From assembly GCA_036274595.1 (NCBI GenBank), contig DASUFL010000038.1, positions 39,227-103,226 on the forward strand: DNA of 64,000 nt. Direction: 5' to 3'. Position numbers and translations under genes: made by a program. Below are positions 21,225 through 30,739 of this stretch, in pieces; the stretch's first letter is position 1, and each line of letters starts with the position of its first letter. This DNA is from WS-9 sp036274595. Lineage in GTDB: Bacteria > Eisenbacteria > RBG-16-71-46 > SZUA-252. The notes under the pieces are model-generated. The model saw only the letters and a list, made by a program, of their open reading frames with translations. It made no database searches and was not told the DNA's origin.

Positions 21225-22627
21225 GCGATCTCGTCGCCCAGGGGCTCGCCGAGCCGCCGCTCATCGATCCCAAGAAGACCTTCGGGGACGTCACGGCCGA
21301 TGTGGCCGCCCCGGTCGAGAAGAAGCCCGGGATGCTCTGGAAAGTCTTCTTCGGCATCAGCGTTCTCCTCACCATCCAATTCGCAGCCGAGATCGCCTAC
21401 CAGATGGTGAAGGGGATCGGGATCTGGGGCTTGAACCACCCCGTCGGCTGGGCCGTCGCCATCACGAATTTCGTCTTCTGGATCGGCATCGGCCACGCCG
21501 GGACGCTGATCTCGGCGATCCTCTATCTCTTCCGGCAGCGGTGGCGCACGGCCATCAACCGCTCGGCCGAGGCGATGACGATCTTCGCGGTCATGACGGC
21601 GGGGCTCTTCCCGCTCATCCACCTCGGGCGCACGTGGTTCGCCTACTGGCTCCTGCCGTACCCCAACGTGCGGTTCCTGTGGGTCAACTTCCGCTCGCCG
21701 CTCGTGTGGGACGTGTTCGCGGTTTCGACCTACCTCACGATCTCGCTCTGCTTCTGGTACACGGGGTTGATTCCCGACTTCGCGTCGATCCGGGACCGCT
21801 CGACCGGATGGCGGCGGGGGATCTACGGGCTCCTGTCCCTGGGATGGCGCGGCTCCGAACGGCACTGGCAGCACTACGAGCGTGCCTACATGATGCTGGC
21901 GGGGCTCTCGACGCCGCTCGTGCTCTCGGTGCACAGCATCGTCTCCTTCGACTTCGCGACCTCGATCCTCCCGGGGTGGCACACGACGATCTTCCCGCCC
22001 TACATCGTGGCGGGGGCCATCTTCTCCGGGTTCGCCATGGTTGTGACGCTGCTCGTGATCCTCCGGAAGGTCTTCAAGCTGGAGGACTACGTCACCGTTT
22101 ACCACCTCGAGAACATGAACAAGATCATCCTGGTGACGGGCATGATGGTGGGCTACGCGTACGCCACCGAGTTCTTCGTCGCCATGTACAGCGGCAACAT
22201 GTTCGAGCGGTACACGTTCCTGAACCGGGCCGGCGGACCGTTCGCCTGGTCGTACTGGATCATGGTGACGTGCAACGTCGTATCGCCGCAGATCTTCTGG
22301 TTCAAGCGATTCCGGCGGAGCCTGCCGGTGATGTTCGTCGTTTCGATCCTGGTCAACGTCGGCATGTGGTTCGAGCGGTTCACGCTCATCGTGACCTCGC
22401 TCCACCGCGACTTTCTCCCGTCGGCCTGGTCCTACTACAAGCCGACGATCTTCGACTACTCGACCATCGTCGGCTCGTTCGGATTCTTCTTCATGTGGTT
22501 CCTGCTCTTCTGCCGCTTCTTTCCGACCATCTCGATGGCGGAGGTGAAGAGCGTCCTCTGGAGCGCGAAGAAGACCGCTGCGGGGAACCCGAAGGAGCCG
22601 ATGGCCGAGGAGACGGTCCATGCTTAA
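21221..22627 (+). CDS. actC: ACIII subunit ActC, NrfD/PsrC-like quinol-binding membrane protein
   Basis: 468 residues with about ten transmembrane helices, of the NrfD/PsrC family. In ACIII this subunit is a menaquinol-oxidising and probable proton-conducting module. Recognisable are GLNHPVGWAVAITNFVFWIG, GHAGTLISAILYLFRQRWR, the HLGRTWFAYWLLPYPN segment and HSIVSFDFATSILPGWHTT. GTG start overlapping the actB stop as GTGA; overlaps actD by eight bases. Confidence 0.94.
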
Positions 22628-23162
22628 TCCGTTCGCGCGGAAGCCGGCACCGAGCCGGGGCGTGCTCGCCCTGTACGACGATCCGGACAAGCTCCTCCGG
22701 GCGGCGGCGCTCGCGCGGGAGCACGGGTTCGCGGATCTGGACGCGTACACGCCGTACGCCGTGCACGGCTTGAGCGAGGTGCTCGGGGTCAAGAAGTCGT
22801 GGGTTCCATGGGTCACGCTCGTGATGGGGCTCACGGGGGCGTGCCTCGCCCTCTTCTTCGAGATCTGGGCCTCCGCGATCGACTGGCCCATCAACGTGGG
22901 GGGGAAGCCGATGGTCTCGCTCCCGGCCTTCATCCCGATCACGTTCGAAGGCGGGGTGCTGATCGGCGGGACGATGACGCTCGCCGCGCTCCTGTTCGCC
23001 TGCGGGCTTCCGAATCTCGGAAAGCCGATCCTCGACCGGGACCTCACGAACGACCGCTTCGGTCTCTGGGTGCCCGAGATCGGGCCGGAGTGGAACGAGC
23101 AGCGCATCATCAACGTGCTCCGCGCAACGCACGCGGAGGACATCCGGGTGGTCCGTGTCTGA
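22620..23162 (+). CDS. actD: ACIII subunit ActD (DUF3341)
   Basis: 180-residue membrane subunit. The N-terminal soluble part (GVLALYDDPDKLLRAAALA...GFADLDAYTPYAVHGL) is followed by two transmembrane helices around residues 62-85 and 105-125, the DUF3341 arrangement. It anchors and contacts the periplasmic subunits in known ACIII structures; it has no cofactor motifs. Overlaps both neighbours by eight bases, so it is certainly cotranscribed. Confidence 0.93.
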   Translation: MLNPFARKPAPSRGVLALYDDPDKLLRAAALAREHGFADLDAYTPYAVHGLSEVLGVKKSWVPWVTLVMGLTGACLALFFEIWASAIDWPINVGGKPMVSLPAFIPITFEGGVLIGGTMTLAALLFACGLPNLGKPILDRDLTNDRFGLWVPEIGPEWNEQRIINVLRATHAEDIRVVRV

Positions 23163-23805
23163 TCGCCGCGTCCTCGCGCTTTCGGCGCTTCTCCTCGTGG
23201 CGGTCGCGTCCACAGGATGCGAGCGTCGGAAGCAAACGACAGCGATGGAGTACATGCCCAACATGGCCTACGGTCCGCGCGTCGCGGCGCAGGCGGAGGA
23301 TCCGATGCGTCCCGGCGATCCCGTGATGCGGAATCCGGTGCCGGGCACCGTACCGGTGGGGTACACGCCGTATCGGTACGCTGCCGGCGACAGCCTCCAG
23401 GCCGGGCAGGACCTCGTGAATCCGCTCCCGCGCACGCAGGCCGTGCTCGAGCGCGGACACACGGTCTTCATGAACACCTGCGTCGTCTGCCACGGACCGG
23501 AGGGCGACGGCCAGGGATACATCGTGCCGGTCTACCCGATGCCGCCGAGCCTCCATTCGTTCAAAGTGCGGAACTGGCCGGACGGCCGGATCTTCCACGT
23601 GATCACGAGGGGTCAGAACCTGATGCCGAGCTACGCGACGCAGATCCTTCCGGAAGACCGCTGGGCCGTGATCCATTACGTGCGGGCCCTCGAGCGGTCG
23701 CACCTGCCGGCGGACTCGACGAAGACGTCGTCCGCGCCCGCCGACACCGCGAAGGGGTCGGGCGGCCCGGCGGCCAAGGCCGCGATGAAGGGAGCGGCGC
23801 GATGA
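23155..23805 (+). CDS. actE: ACIII subunit ActE, monohaem cytochrome c lipoprotein
   Basis: 216 residues from a GTG. A lipoprotein signal peptide ends in the lipobox VASTGC (Cys about residue 22). One CXXCH (CVVCHGPEGDGQGY) and the methionine-ligand segment QNLMPSYATQILPEDRWAVI identify a class I cytochrome c. In ACIII, ActE passes electrons from ActA toward an external acceptor. The C-terminal 30 residues are a low-complexity Ala/Lys/Ser tail. Its TGA overlaps the actF ATG. Confidence 0.93.
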   Translation: MSDRRVLALSALLLVAVASTGCERRKQTTAMEYMPNMAYGPRVAAQAEDPMRPGDPVMRNPVPGTVPVGYTPYRYAAGDSLQAGQDLVNPLPRTQAVLERGHTVFMNTCVVCHGPEGDGQGYIVPVYPMPPSLHSFKVRNWPDGRIFHVITRGQNLMPSYATQILPEDRWAVIHYVRALERSHLPADSTKTSSAPADTAKGSGGPAAKAAMKGAAR

Positions 23806-25019
23806 GCCAAGGCGCGGCCCACGCCCCGAACATGGAAGCCCTTCGCGAGCGCGTGGGCCCGATCCGGATCCCGGGCGGGGTCCAGGCCATGTTCTTCGTC
23901 CTGATGGCGCTCGGCGTGATCAGCTTCTTCGTGGAGAAGTCGGCCGATCCGACGCGCGCGTACGCGGGCTACCTGCTCGGCTACTGGTACTTCATGAGCC
24001 TCGGCCTCGCGGGGGGCTTCTTCACGGCGATCCACTACGCGACGGGCGCGACCTGGAGCGTGGTGGTGCGCCGGGTCGCCGAGTCCTTCATGTCCTACCT
24101 CCCGGTGGCGTTGGTGCTGCTGCTCGTCGTGTGGCTCGGCATTCCCAACCTCTACGTCTGGTCGTCGACCGCGGCCGGCGAGGCGGGGCACGCGATCGAC
24201 ATCACGAAGGGGGGGTATCTCTCGAAGCCCCTCTTCGCGGTGCGGAGCGCGGTCTTCCTCGTGATCTGGTGCGTCTTCGCCTGGTACTTCGTCCGGAACT
24301 CGACGCGCCAGGACGAGACGGGCGATCCCAAGCTGACCAAGGCCAGCATCCGGGCGTCGTCGATCTTCATCGTGGTCTTCGCCGTCACCTTGACGCTCGC
24401 CTCGTTCGACTTCCTCATGTCGCTCGAGCCGACCTGGTACAGCACGATCTTCGGCGTCTACTGCTTCGCCGGGCTCTGGCAGGCGGGTCTCGCCGCCCTC
24501 ACGATCGTGGTCGTGCTGCTGCGCCGCCAGGGCGCGCTCCAGGGCGTCGTCAGCCGCTATCACTACTGGGACCTGGGCAAGAACATGTTCGCCTACTCGG
24601 TCTTCTGGATGTACATCGCCTTCTCCCAGTTCATGCTCATCTGGTACGCCAACCTGCCCGAGGAGATCGACTACATGATCCCGCGGACGTTCACGGGCTG
24701 GGGCAGTGTCGGAATCGCGCTCATGGTGCTCCGGTTCGGATTCCCGTTCTTCGCCCTCCTGCACCAGCGGGCGAAGGAGAGCGAGGTGTGGCTCCTCGTC
24801 AACGCGGGCGTCATCCTGGTCGGCCACTGGATCGACCTCTACTGGCTCATCCTCCCGGCGTTCTCCCGGCAGCGGGTCGTCCTCGGATGGACCGAGATCG
24901 GGATCACGCTCGGGTTCCTGGGGCTCTTCGGCTTCTGTCTCCTCCGATTCTTCGCCCGCTATCCGGTCGCGCCGCGGCGCGACCCGATGTTCGAGGCGAG
25001 TGTGAGGTTCCACGACTGA
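23802..25019 (+). CDS. actF: ACIII subunit ActF, membrane protein
   Basis: 405 residues with about ten transmembrane helices, distantly related to ActC. ATG start overlapping the actE stop (ATGA); the longer frame upstream is an out-of-frame reading of actE. Conserved-looking stretches are YLLGYWYFMSLGLAGGFFTA, SFDFLMSLEPTWYSTIFGVY, RYHYWDLGKNMFAYSVFWMY and LPEEIDYMIPRTFTGW. Works with ActC in the membrane arm of the complex. The next gene starts on a CTG that overlaps its stop codon. Confidence 0.92.
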   Translation: MSQGAAHAPNMEALRERVGPIRIPGGVQAMFFVLMALGVISFFVEKSADPTRAYAGYLLGYWYFMSLGLAGGFFTAIHYATGATWSVVVRRVAESFMSYLPVALVLLLVVWLGIPNLYVWSSTAAGEAGHAIDITKGGYLSKPLFAVRSAVFLVIWCVFAWYFVRNSTRQDETGDPKLTKASIRASSIFIVVFAVTLTLASFDFLMSLEPTWYSTIFGVYCFAGLWQAGLAALTIVVVLLRRQGALQGVVSRYHYWDLGKNMFAYSVFWMYIAFSQFMLIWYANLPEEIDYMIPRTFTGWGSVGIALMVLRFGFPFFALLHQRAKESEVWLLVNAGVILVGHWIDLYWLILPAFSRQRVVLGWTEIGITLGFLGLFGFCLLRFFARYPVAPRRDPMFEASVRFHD

Positions 25020-26035
25020 GCCACGACCCGCACGGACCGCATCCCGGGCACGATCACGAGGAAACGCTCTCCAGGGTCCTCGCGAACACGCAGTTCGTCA
25101 TCACCGCGATCTTCATCCTCGTCATCGCGAGCCTCGCCTATGTCGCCGGGATGCACTCGGCGAAGGGGGGCCACGGGGGTGGCGAGGGGGCCGGCACGTC
25201 GGCCGGCCCCGCGGCGAAGGTGGACGTCCAGGCGCTCATCAAGGACACGCCCGAGCTCATCGCGAAGGGGAAGACCCTGTTCGCCGTGAACTGCGCTTCC
25301 TGCCACGGCAATGCCGGCCACGGGGACGGTCCCGCCGCGGCGGCCCTGAACCCGAAGCCGCGCGACTTCACGACGGGCTTCTGGCGCTACGGCGGCGGCG
25401 AGGTTCGCGTGGTGCGGACGATCAGTGAAGGCTCGCCGGGAACGGGGATGGCCGCGTTCGCTGGAACGATTCCGATCGAGGATCGCTTCGCTCTCGCGCA
25501 CTACGTCCGCTCGCTCGGCCCGAAGGAGGAAGAGGACAAGCCCGAGGATCTGGCGTGGCTCGGCCCGACGAGCGGCACCGCCGGCGAGCCCGGCGGCGCG
25601 GCGACGGCCGGCGGCCCCGCCGGGCTGCAGCCCTCGCAGGCGACCATGCCGATCGAGCGCGCGATCGCGCTCCTCGCGCAGCCCGAGCCCAAGACGGGCG
25701 TTGCCCTGACGGCGTCATCCGACGCGAGCGAGCCCGGCGCCCGCCTCTACGCGGAGCGCTGCGCCTCGTGCCACGGCGGCGCGGGCGAAGGGGGCGTTCG
25801 GGTCCGTATGATCGGCTCCGCTCCGTATGCCTACGTCGTATCGCGCAGTTTGGGCGACGCACAGGGGACCTGGACCGGCGACGCAGGAGCGTTCGAGCGG
25901 CTCATCCTGAATGGAATTCCGGGCTACGTCATGCCGGCCAATGGCGATCTCTCCCGGGAGGCGCTCCAAGGCCTCCACGGGTATACACTCAAGCTTCGCG
26001 CGCTCCAGAAGGGCGCGCGCCCCACCGGGAGCTGA
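25016..26035 (+). CDS. Membrane-anchored diheme cytochrome c with apparent CTG start
   Basis: No ATG or GTG fits this gene's N-terminus. The first in-frame ATG, inside AGMHSAKGG, lies beyond the only membrane helix (VITAIFILVIASLAYVAGM). The CTG at 25016 overlaps the actF TGA as CTGA, has GTGAGG eight bases upstream and begins a sensible sequence, MSHDPHGPHPGHDHEE if CTG is read as Met. That gives 339 residues: a His-rich head, one helix, then two class I haem domains with CASCHGNAGHGDG (about residue 97) and CASCHGGAGEGG (about 255). Placed between ACIII and the oxidase, it is the likely electron carrier linking them, standing in for the cytochrome domain absent from subunit II. Confidence 0.85.
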   Translation: MSHDPHGPHPGHDHEETLSRVLANTQFVITAIFILVIASLAYVAGMHSAKGGHGGGEGAGTSAGPAAKVDVQALIKDTPELIAKGKTLFAVNCASCHGNAGHGDGPAAAALNPKPRDFTTGFWRYGGGEVRVVRTISEGSPGTGMAAFAGTIPIEDRFALAHYVRSLGPKEEEDKPEDLAWLGPTSGTAGEPGGAATAGGPAGLQPSQATMPIERAIALLAQPEPKTGVALTASSDASEPGARLYAERCASCHGGAGEGGVRVRMIGSAPYAYVVSRSLGDAQGTWTGDAGAFERLILNGIPGYVMPANGDLSREALQGLHGYTLKLRALQKGARPTGS

Positions 26036-26040
26036 CCACG

Positions 26041-26751
26041 ATGACCCGTTTCCGCCGCACCCACGCGATCGCGCTCGCCATTGGAATCCTCGCGCTCCTC
26101 GGAGGCGTGGGCACGGCGTGGGCCTGGCTCGTCAATCCGGTGACCCCGGTCGCGCACGAAGTCCGGGAGCTTTTCTACAAGGCGGTCGCGGTCACGATGT
26201 TCTTCTTCGTGCTGGCCGAGGGGATCCTGCTCGTCGCCGTGCTGCGATTCCGCGCGAAGCCAGGCGTGCCGCCGGCGACGTTCCACGAGAACGTGAGGCT
26301 CGAGCTCGTGTGGACGGCGATCCCGGCGCTCGCCATGGTCGTGCTGGCGGGCCCGGCGTTCAGCACGCTCAAGTACCTTGAGACCGTGCCCAAGTCCGAC
26401 CTCACCATCGAGATCGTCGGGCACCAGTGGTTCTGGGAGTATCGATATCCGGGGCAGGGCATCGTGTTCGCGAACGAGCCGCTCGTGATCCCGGCCAACA
26501 AGATCGTCGCCGCGGACGTGACCTCGATCGACGTCGTGCACAGCTGGTTCCTGCCCGAGTTCGGCGTGAAGATGGACGCCAATCCGGGCCGCGTGAACCA
26601 CACCTGGTTCCAGGTGGAGCGCACCGGCACCTACCGCGGACAGTGCGCGGAGCTGTGCGGCGTGCTCCACGGGGACATGCTGATCACGGTGCAGGTCGTC
26701 ACGCCCGAGGAATTCGACCGCTGGATCGAGCAGAAGAAGAAGGGAGCTTAG
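26041..26751 (+). CDS. coxB: Cytochrome c oxidase subunit II
   Basis: 236 residues, beginning with a signal/anchor helix and a second transmembrane helix, then a cupredoxin domain. The CuA site is complete: HSWFLPEFGVKMDANPG supplies the first His, and CAELCGVLHGDM gives Cys-x3-Cys-x3-His-x2-Met. GHQWFWEYRYPG is the aromatic electron-entry region. There is no fused cytochrome c at the C-terminus, unlike many caa3 oxidases. ATG start six bases after the diheme cytochrome gene, in line with a common operon. Confidence 0.95.
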   Translation: MTRFRRTHAIALAIGILALLGGVGTAWAWLVNPVTPVAHEVRELFYKAVAVTMFFFVLAEGILLVAVLRFRAKPGVPPATFHENVRLELVWTAIPALAMVVLAGPAFSTLKYLETVPKSDLTIEIVGHQWFWEYRYPGQGIVFANEPLVIPANKIVAADVTSIDVVHSWFLPEFGVKMDANPGRVNHTWFQVERTGTYRGQCAELCGVLHGDMLITVQVVTPEEFDRWIEQKKKGA

Positions 26752-26755
26752 GACC

Positions 26756-28369
26756 ATGGAAGCCGGAACGCTGACCCGGCCGCATGCCGCGCCGGGCGTC
26801 CACGCCGGGGCCAAGCCGAGGAGCGCCATCCTCGACTGGCTCTTGACCACCGATCACAAGAAGATCGGCGTCATGTACATCTGGCTCTCGTTCAGCTTCT
26901 TCGCCCTGGCGGGGATCTTTGCCCTCGTCATGCGGGCGCAGCTCTCCGCGCCCGGGCTCCACGTGGTCCGCCCCGACATCTACAACCAGATCATGTCCCT
27001 CCACGGAACGTTCATGATCTTCTTCTGGACGATCCCGGTCATGGCTGGGATCTCGAATTACGTCGTTCCGATCCAGATCGGCGCCCGCGACATGGCCTTC
27101 CCGCGCGTCAACGCGTTCTCGTTCTGGCTCCTGATCCCGGCCGGCCTCCTCATGCTCTCCGGGCTCTGGCTCCAGGGGGGCGCCGCGGCGGCGGGCTGGA
27201 CGAGCTATCCGCCGCTCACCGACCGGCAGTACTCGCCCGGGCCGGGCGTGGATCTCTGGATCCTGGGCCTTCACCTGGCGGGCATGGCCTCCATCCTGGG
27301 CGCGATCAACTTCGTGGTCACGATCCTCAATCTGCGCGCCCCCGGCATGTCGATGATGAAGATGCCGATGATGTCGTGGAACGTCCTGATCACGCAGTCG
27401 ATCATCCTGGTCGCGACCCCGGTGCTGGCGGGCGCGCTCACGATGCTCCTCACGGATCGAATGTTCGGAACCGGGTTCTTCCACCCGTCCGCGGGAGGGG
27501 ACCCGGTCCTGTGGCAGCACCTCTTCTGGTTCTACTCGCACCCCGCGGTCTACATCATGGTGCTCCCGGGCATGGGATTCGTCTCCCAGATCCTTCCCGC
27601 GTTCGCGTCGAAGAAGCTCTTCGGCTACAAGGGCATGGTCTTCGCCACGGCGGGCATCGGCTTCATCGGATTCCTGGTCTGGGGCCACCACATGTTCGCG
27701 ACCGGCATGGATCCGAACCTCCGCCGGTTCTTCAGCTTCGCGTCGATGGTCATCGCGGTGCCGACGGGCATCAAGATCTGGTCCTGGCTCGCGACCGTCT
27801 GGGGCGGGTCGATCCGGTTCCGCACGCCGATGCTCTACGGGCTCGGATTCATCGCGCTCTTCACGATCGGCGGCGTCACGGGCGTGTGGCTCGCGCTCGT
27901 GCCGTTCGACGTGCAGGTCCACGACACCTACTTCGTCGTCGCGCACCTCCACTACGTGCTCTTCGGCGGCTCGCTCATGTCGATCTTCGGGGGGATCTAC
28001 TACTGGTTCCCGAAGATGTCGGGGCGCCTCTACAACGAGTTCTGGGGCAAGGTCCAGTTCTGGCTCGTGTTCATCGGAATGAACCTCACGTTCATGCCGA
28101 TGCACATGGCGGGCATGCTGGGGATGCCGCGCCGCATCTACACCTATCAGCCGGAGTTCAAGATCTGGAACGAGATCGCCTCCGTGGGCGCCCTCGTCCT
28201 CTTCGTCTCCATGCTCATCTTCACGATCAACATGCTCTATAGCCTCGCGCGCGGGAAGCGCGCTTCGGCGGATCCCTGGGACCACGACGAGTTCAACAAG
28301 ACGCTCGAGTGGACGGTCTCCTCGCCGCCGCCTGCGGAGAATTTCCACACGCTGCCGGTCATCCGGTAG
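26756..28369 (+). CDS. coxA: Cytochrome c oxidase subunit I, A2-type haem-copper oxidase
   Basis: 537 residues with twelve predicted helices; catalytic subunit that reduces oxygen and pumps protons. Haem a and CuB ligands are visible: LHGTFMIFF, the HPAVY helix, HHMFATG, and HLHYVLFGG with the two C-terminal haem ligands. The helix VI motif reads YSHPAVYIMVLPG instead of GHPEVY. It therefore lacks the D-channel Glu and carries the Tyr-Ser pair that defines A2-type enzymes such as the Rhodothermus oxidase, and it keeps the Tyr cross-linked to His. Translation starts four bases after coxB. No subunit III gene follows. Confidence 0.96.
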   Translation: MEAGTLTRPHAAPGVHAGAKPRSAILDWLLTTDHKKIGVMYIWLSFSFFALAGIFALVMRAQLSAPGLHVVRPDIYNQIMSLHGTFMIFFWTIPVMAGISNYVVPIQIGARDMAFPRVNAFSFWLLIPAGLLMLSGLWLQGGAAAAGWTSYPPLTDRQYSPGPGVDLWILGLHLAGMASILGAINFVVTILNLRAPGMSMMKMPMMSWNVLITQSIILVATPVLAGALTMLLTDRMFGTGFFHPSAGGDPVLWQHLFWFYSHPAVYIMVLPGMGFVSQILPAFASKKLFGYKGMVFATAGIGFIGFLVWGHHMFATGMDPNLRRFFSFASMVIAVPTGIKIWSWLATVWGGSIRFRTPMLYGLGFIALFTIGGVTGVWLALVPFDVQVHDTYFVVAHLHYVLFGGSLMSIFGGIYYWFPKMSGRLYNEFWGKVQFWLVFIGMNLTFMPMHMAGMLGMPRRIYTYQPEFKIWNEIASVGALVLFVSMLIFTINMLYSLARGKRASADPWDHDEFNKTLEWTVSSPPPAENFHTLPVIR

Positions 28370-28394
28370 CGGACCGGCCGGGCTTCCGGACAGG

Positions 28395-29282
28395 ATGGAT
28401 TCACGGCCGCGCCGTCTGCCCGCCCTCCTCAGCTTCGCGCTCGTCCTCACGCTGGGTCTGGTGGTCTGGGGCGGCGTCGTCCGCCTGAGCGGATCGGGGC
28501 TCGCGATCCCCGACTGGCCCCTCGCCGAAGGGAAGCTTCTTCCGAAGCCGCACCCCAACGTCCTGATCGAGTACGGACATCGTTTTCTCGCGATGCTGGT
28601 GAGCTTCACCACCCTCGCGATCGCGATCGTCGTCTTCCGGTCCCGCCTCTACCGCCCGCGCCTGGCGGGCCTCACGATCGCGCTCCTGATCACGCTGGTT
28701 TTACAGGTATTCATGGGAGCCCGGGTGGTTCTCGACGAGCTGCCGGTGGACCGCGTCGTCGCGCATCTCCTCCTCGCCTTCACGTTCTTTGGAATTCTGG
28801 TCACGATGCGCCACAGGGCGGGGGACCTGGAGCGGGCTCAAGCAGCCTCCGGGGGGCGAGCGAGAGGGCTCGCCCGGTTCGCCCACATCGCGGCGGGACT
28901 CGTCTTCCTCCAGGCCGGCCTGGGCGCCTGGACGTCGTCCTCGGGCGCGGCCCTGGCCTGCCCGGACTTCCCGACCTGCCATGGCCTGTGGCTCCCACCG
29001 ATGGAGGGGCTCGTGGGGATCCATTACGCCCATAGGCTCGGCGGTTACGTCGTGTTCCTGACGGTGCTCCTGCTCTGCGTCCCATCGCTTTCGGGGCGGC
29101 TCCCATCGGGAGCCCGATGGGCCCTCCGGCTTTCGGGTATACTCGTCGCCATTCAGCTCCTACTCGGTATCGGCAACGTGCTCCTTCGGGTGCCGCTGCC
29201 CGTGAGCGCCGCCCATCTCGGGACCGCGCTCGTCCTCTTCGGGGCGCTTCTGACCGCGGCCCACGAGCTACGCCGTGCTTGA
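28395..29282 (+). CDS. ctaA: Haem A synthase (COX15/CtaA)
   Basis: 295-residue membrane enzyme that oxidises the methyl group of haem O to give haem A for the oxidase. Eight helices in two similar halves. Motifs: WGGVVRLSGSGLAIPDWPL at the N-terminus, EYGHRFLA (haem His), VAHLLLAF, then in the second half ACPDFPTCHG, HYAHRLGGY and SAAHLGTAL. The two Cys in ACPDFPTC may form the regulatory disulfide known in this family. ATG with a GGACAGG ribosome site; overlaps ctaB by eight bases. Confidence 0.93.
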   Translation: MDSRPRRLPALLSFALVLTLGLVVWGGVVRLSGSGLAIPDWPLAEGKLLPKPHPNVLIEYGHRFLAMLVSFTTLAIAIVVFRSRLYRPRLAGLTIALLITLVLQVFMGARVVLDELPVDRVVAHLLLAFTFFGILVTMRHRAGDLERAQAASGGRARGLARFAHIAAGLVFLQAGLGAWTSSSGAALACPDFPTCHGLWLPPMEGLVGIHYAHRLGGYVVFLTVLLLCVPSLSGRLPSGARWALRLSGILVAIQLLLGIGNVLLRVPLPVSAAHLGTALVLFGALLTAAHELRRA

Positions 29283-30144
29283 TTACATCCAGCTCACGAA
29301 GCCCCGCATCGTCCTGCTCGTCATCGTGACGGCGGTGGCCGGACTCGTCGTCGAGGGATCGCTCCTTCGCGACCCGGCCCGGTTTGCGCTCGTCCTCCTC
29401 GCGATCACGATGACGGCGGGATCCGCGAATGCGTTCAACCAGTACTTCGAGCGCGACCTGGACGCCACGATGGCGCGGACGCGCCTGAAACGCCCCTTGC
29501 CGCGCCACCGGGTGCCGGAGCAGGGCGCGCTCGCATTCGCCATCGGGGTGGGCGCGCTGTCGGTCATCCTGCTGGTCCTCGTGGCGAACGCGCTCAGCGC
29601 GGCGCTCGCGCTCGCCACGATCGTCTTCTACGGCTTCTACTACACGCTCTGGCTCAAGCCCCGAACGGTGCACAACATCGTGATCGGCGGCGCGGCGGGA
29701 GCGATGGGGCCGGTGATCGCGTGGGCGGCGGCGAGCGGCACGGTCGCGCTCCCGCCGGTCCTCATGTTCCTCGTGATCTTCCTCTGGACGCCGCCCCACT
29801 TCTGGGCGCTCGCGCTCTGCGTGCAGGACGACTACAAGAAGACCGGGATCCCGATGCTTCCGGTGGTGAAGGGGGAGCCCGAGACCTACCGCCAGATCGA
29901 GCTCTACACGATCGGGCTGGTGGCGCTGACGCTCGCCATGCCCTTCCTGAACTCGGGGGGCGCGATCTTCGGCGCCTCGGCGCTCCTTCTGGGCGGCGTG
30001 TTCGTCTGGAAGTCGTGGCGGGCGAAGCGGGCCATGACCACCCGGTCCGCGTGGCAGGTGTTCGGCTATTCGATCGTCTATCTCTTCGTCCTCTTCATCG
30101 CGATCATCGTCGACGCGGTGTGGCATATCCCGCTGCACGCCTAG
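29275..30144 (+). CDS. ctaB: Protohaem IX farnesyltransferase (haem O synthase)
   Basis: 289-residue UbiA-family membrane enzyme that farnesylates haem B to haem O. Both Asp-rich motifs are intact: NAFNQYFERDLDATMARTR and DDYKKTGIPMLPVVKGE. The TPPHFWALAL segment before the second motif and RTVHNIVIGGAAGAMGPVI are characteristic of CtaB. GTG start overlapping ctaA. With CtaA it supplies haem A to the adjacent oxidase. Confidence 0.95.
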   Translation: MLDYIQLTKPRIVLLVIVTAVAGLVVEGSLLRDPARFALVLLAITMTAGSANAFNQYFERDLDATMARTRLKRPLPRHRVPEQGALAFAIGVGALSVILLVLVANALSAALALATIVFYGFYYTLWLKPRTVHNIVIGGAAGAMGPVIAWAAASGTVALPPVLMFLVIFLWTPPHFWALALCVQDDYKKTGIPMLPVVKGEPETYRQIELYTIGLVALTLAMPFLNSGGAIFGASALLLGGVFVWKSWRAKRAMTTRSAWQVFGYSIVYLFVLFIAIIVDAVWHIPLHA

Positions 30145-30154
30145 GAGTTCCGCT

Positions 30155-30739
30155 GTGAAGCTCCAGAAACCGTCGAACCTCGCGCTCGGCCTCGGCCTGG
30201 CGCTCCTCGTCAGCGTGATGTTCTCCTTCGCCTACGCGAACGTGCCCCTCTTCAAGATGTTCTGCGCGCGGTTCGGGTTGAACGACGCGGGGAAGGCGTC
30301 GAGCAGGGCGGGGGAGCTGGCGCCGCTCATGTCGAGCGCGGCGGGGAACGTGCTCGCGCGGAACGTGAACGTGAAGTTCATGGGAGTGTCGGGGACGGGG
30401 CTCCCGGTCCGGTTCGGTCCGTCCGAGCCCCAGATGACCGTGAAGATCGGGAAGCCGGTCCACCTGAGCTACACGTTCACCAACATGGGGGACGACTCGG
30501 TCTTCTTCCGCGCGGTCCACTCGATCACGCCGATGTCGGCGGCGCGCGAGTTCCAGCTCATCCAGTGCTTCTGCTTCGACGATCAGAGCCTGGGGCCGCG
30601 CGAGACGCGCGTGCTCCCCGTCTACTTCGCGCTGTCGCCGCGCTTCCCGACCAACGTGAACGAGATGATCCTGAACTACTCGCTCTTCCCGCGGGACCCA
30701 AAAGATCGCCTCCCTACGCCCGCGAAGGAGGTCAATTGA
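30155..30739 (+). CDS. ctaG: Cytochrome c oxidase assembly protein (Cox11/CtaG)
   Basis: 194 residues, GTG start. A single N-terminal helix (LALGLGLALLVSVMFSFAYA) leads to VPLFKMFCARFG with the conserved Cys, and the Ig-like domain contains the copper-binding motif QCFCFDDQ. Delivers copper to the CuB centre of subunit I. Downstream of ctaB in the same operon; its stop overlaps a TTG-started membrane gene. Confidence 0.92.
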   Translation: MKLQKPSNLALGLGLALLVSVMFSFAYANVPLFKMFCARFGLNDAGKASSRAGELAPLMSSAAGNVLARNVNVKFMGVSGTGLPVRFGPSEPQMTVKIGKPVHLSYTFTNMGDDSVFFRAVHSITPMSAAREFQLIQCFCFDDQSLGPRETRVLPVYFALSPRFPTNVNEMILNYSLFPRDPKDRLPTPAKEVN

